From Hypomesus transpacificus (taxonomy: Eukaryota > Chordata > Actinopteri > Osmeriformes > Osmeridae): DNA of 64,000 nt. The notes under the pieces were generated by a model. The model saw only the letters and a program-made list of their open reading frames with translations. It did no database searches and was not told where the DNA came from. Each line of letters opens with the position of its first letter. The first letter of the stretch is position 1. Below are positions 61,701 through 64,000 of this stretch, one piece after another. The stretch spans positions 5,088,510-5,152,509 of the forward strand of contig NC_061063.1 in the NCBI RefSeq assembly GCF_021917145.1. The letters are read 5' to 3'. Both the position numbers and the translations under genes were made by a program.

Positions 61701-64000
61701 GTCATTCTCGGTTAGAGTCACGTAGCTCTTGAACAAAGCTGTCACTGAAACAGGGAAGAATGGCCTTCTGGTAATAATAGTCCTTTAACACCCCCAAGGT
61801 TACAGTTGAATATCAGCCACAAACGGACCAGTGTCCACACACTCGCACAAATAACAGCCTCCCTCCCCGGGGAAAAGAATGGTGAATGAGAAGGGGAAGG
61901 GGCAGGGAAAAAAAGGGATGAGAGCAACAGAAAGGACATAGTTAAAGGAAGGAGGCGAGTGGAGGAAGGAAGGAGAGGTTGAAGAACCATCTGCTACTAG
62001 GGGTGTCAGTATTCTCTGTGCGTTGCCACTCGCCGACCAACAAGCTTTGGTTGTAAGACACAAGCGATGTGATTCAGACGAGTGAAATGAAGTCAATCTC
62101 TGACAGGAGATTATGTGGTGTGAGTTGATTAGAATGGAAATCCAGGAGCAAGAATATCTAGCTTCAGTCACCCGTCCCCCCCTTCCCCCAGATTGTTTTT
62201 GTGTAAAGATATCAGGGAGACACTGTTCAGAATGCCATAAGGTGTAGTTGTCTAAGTGTGCAACAGTATGGCTTGACTACACATTAGTACACCTGCTGTT
62301 TTACTACAACAGTAAGCTTCTTAAACAGTTTATAATATGCGTTAGAATGCCTTTACTGTGAAGGCACAGCAAACAAAATATTGTTATTTGATATTGCAGG
62401 CTGCTCTAGAGGTCATTACTAGCTTATTGCAATTTGGCGATGGTTATCACTCTCAAGGGCATGCTCTTAGATGGCATGTTGGCTATCTTCCCAGTTTTTT
62501 ACGGAGAAATACATTTTCAAATTCATTAAAAACTACACAGTTGTTTTTGTCGTATTTTCAAGTAATTGACTAAGCTCACACAATTCAAATTTCAGCTGGG
62601 CTGGTGGGCGTTTGAAGACGAATCACAAGATGAGGTCCTTGAACCTGTCCAATTTCCGGCGCAGCATATCTCACTAGTTTTTAATACCAATGTCTTCTTG
62701 CAACTGCATACAGATGAAAACATCCTAGCCCACCACTTCACTGAAGACTGAGCGGAACAGAAAGACGGATACAAAATAAATAATCTGAAGGGAAAGTCCT
62801 TAATTACACATTGTTTATGTGGCCCACTCAGAGGGAACCAGTACCTAATAAAGAGTCTATCCCAGGATTCCCTGCACCCAGGGGGGTGAAGAGAGAGAGA
62901 AATTGAAATTGAGTGACAGAGAGAGAAAGTGTGAGACAGAGAGAGGGAAAAAGAAAACCATTTAATAAAATGGAGATAAGCGTATCTGGTGGAGCTGCAG
63001 CTTGTGATTTTAGAGAAGCTGTGTGAACTAATTATTCAGGAGAAACTAAATGATCCTTAAGCAACAAATATGGTTTAATATCTAGTGTTCAGGTGTGTGT
63101 ATGTGTGTGTAGCAAATATGGCCATTCAAATGTCACTGTGTTGATGTGAGTTAGACACAGCTCCTGTAAAATGATTTGACCCACAGAACATTCTGCATGT
63201 TGTGCTGCTGCTGGCAGCTGGTGTGGAATTGAGAAAGGGGACTTTTATTAATGCGACCATCACAGCATATTTCGCTTCACAGAGTTGATGGTTGAGATTT
63301 GGGGAAATATACCCTTGAAAAAAATAACACATCTATTCGTCATGATAAGAGGGCTATACCGGACCATAATTGGATTTAAATCCATCAAGGGTAACGCAAA
63401 ATGTGTGAGATATCACCCCCTTCCTTTTCAAGAGGGCAGCAAACCTCCTTATCAGCGTTTAACCAAATAAATGTCCTTTCACATCTTCCAGAACAGACCT
63501 TGAGGTTACTCTCTTCCTCCAGGCCTCAGTTCCAATCACTGCTGCTGTTCACTGAGAAGGCTCCAGGGACAGACGAGGGACAGTCAGTGTGTGCGCGTGC
63601 GTGTGTGTGCGTCCTCTCTGCTGAGTTATCATCTGACAGACAGCAGGGGTCGGCTGTGCGGGCTCAAGGTGATCGTGGGGCCAACCAGACTACTCACAGT
63701 GACGGGTATTCTCTTACAGCTCTGAAACTGGGCCCCATCAGCACAGTCTTCATGCTTTATTCATGTCCAACTCAATTTTTTCAAGCCAAGGCCACATTTA
63801 ATCTTGAAAAGTCTAAAAAGCATGGGACTTGTAGAAGTAGTGTTCTGGAAAACTTCCAACGTTTGGCTATAAGGTCTAGATAAAAACAAGACATCACAAA
63901 CAGTTATTCACTGTCAAGATAGTCACCCTTTTTTGATTGGATTTTATGTTCATCCATCAACAGCCAAATGTACAGCTTGTATTATTCAGGAGTTAAAACT
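58702..64000. other. Downstream DNA without supportable genes
   Basis: Short frames only. A CA/CG-rich microsatellite lies near 59038-59068, a C-run of 23 at 60777-60799, GA-rich stretches near 60210-60250 and 62890-62950, and CT-rich DNA at 60905-61190 ahead of an exon-like segment at about 61192-61406. No homologue is recognised, so this may be intergenic or intronic. Confidence 0.45.
60777..60799. repeat. Poly-C run of 23
   Basis: Twenty-three consecutive C within a longer C-rich stretch starting near 60765. Confidence 0.9.

Overview
The window is vertebrate nuclear DNA, most likely from a ray-finned (teleost) fish. Genes are split by GT-AG introns. The intergenic DNA carries CA/CT microsatellites, a tRNA-derived SINE, a LINE 3' fragment and inverted-repeat DNA transposons. 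The recognisable genes (neu1, prrc2a, csnk2b and a Ly6 cluster) are those of the human MHC class III region. I therefore read the window as the teleost counterpart of part of that region. Homology calls come from reading the translations and recalling the families; no database search was run.

Layout: (1) 3047-5657, minus strand, an eight-exon TMEM268-like membrane protein gene; (2) 9006-11707, plus, neu1 (lysosomal sialidase), six exons, with a perfect GTCACGTGAC palindrome about 160 bp upstream of the ATG; (3) 15671-26968, plus, prrc2a, sixteen coding exons joining to exactly 1951 codons plus stop, with a long 3' UTR; (4) 30584-32234, plus, csnk2b (215 aa), six coding exons; (5) 37823-51406, plus, three tandem Ly6/uPAR-type genes with the same three-exon architecture, the first with a 6.5 kb intron invaded by transposons; (6) 57289-58701, plus, a tentative 124-aa hydrophobic orphan gene; (7) 51.8-57.2 kb and 58.7-64 kb, mostly without supportable genes.

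The genes are not one pathway. neu1 acts in lysosomes, csnk2b is the regulatory subunit of a pleiotropic kinase, prrc2a encodes a low-complexity RNA-associated protein, and the Ly6 genes encode small GPI-anchored surface proteins. Their co-location is best explained by conserved MHC class III synteny.

Most unusual features: a 2.05 kb transposon with about 590 bp inverted arms, each made of smaller palindromes, flanked by a 6-bp duplication; a PRRC2A reading frame that stops where mammalian PRRC2A continues for several hundred residues; a CTGATC minisatellite running into a prrc2a splice acceptor; and a TMEM268-like gene beside neu1, which I suggest is an MHC-paralogon relic.
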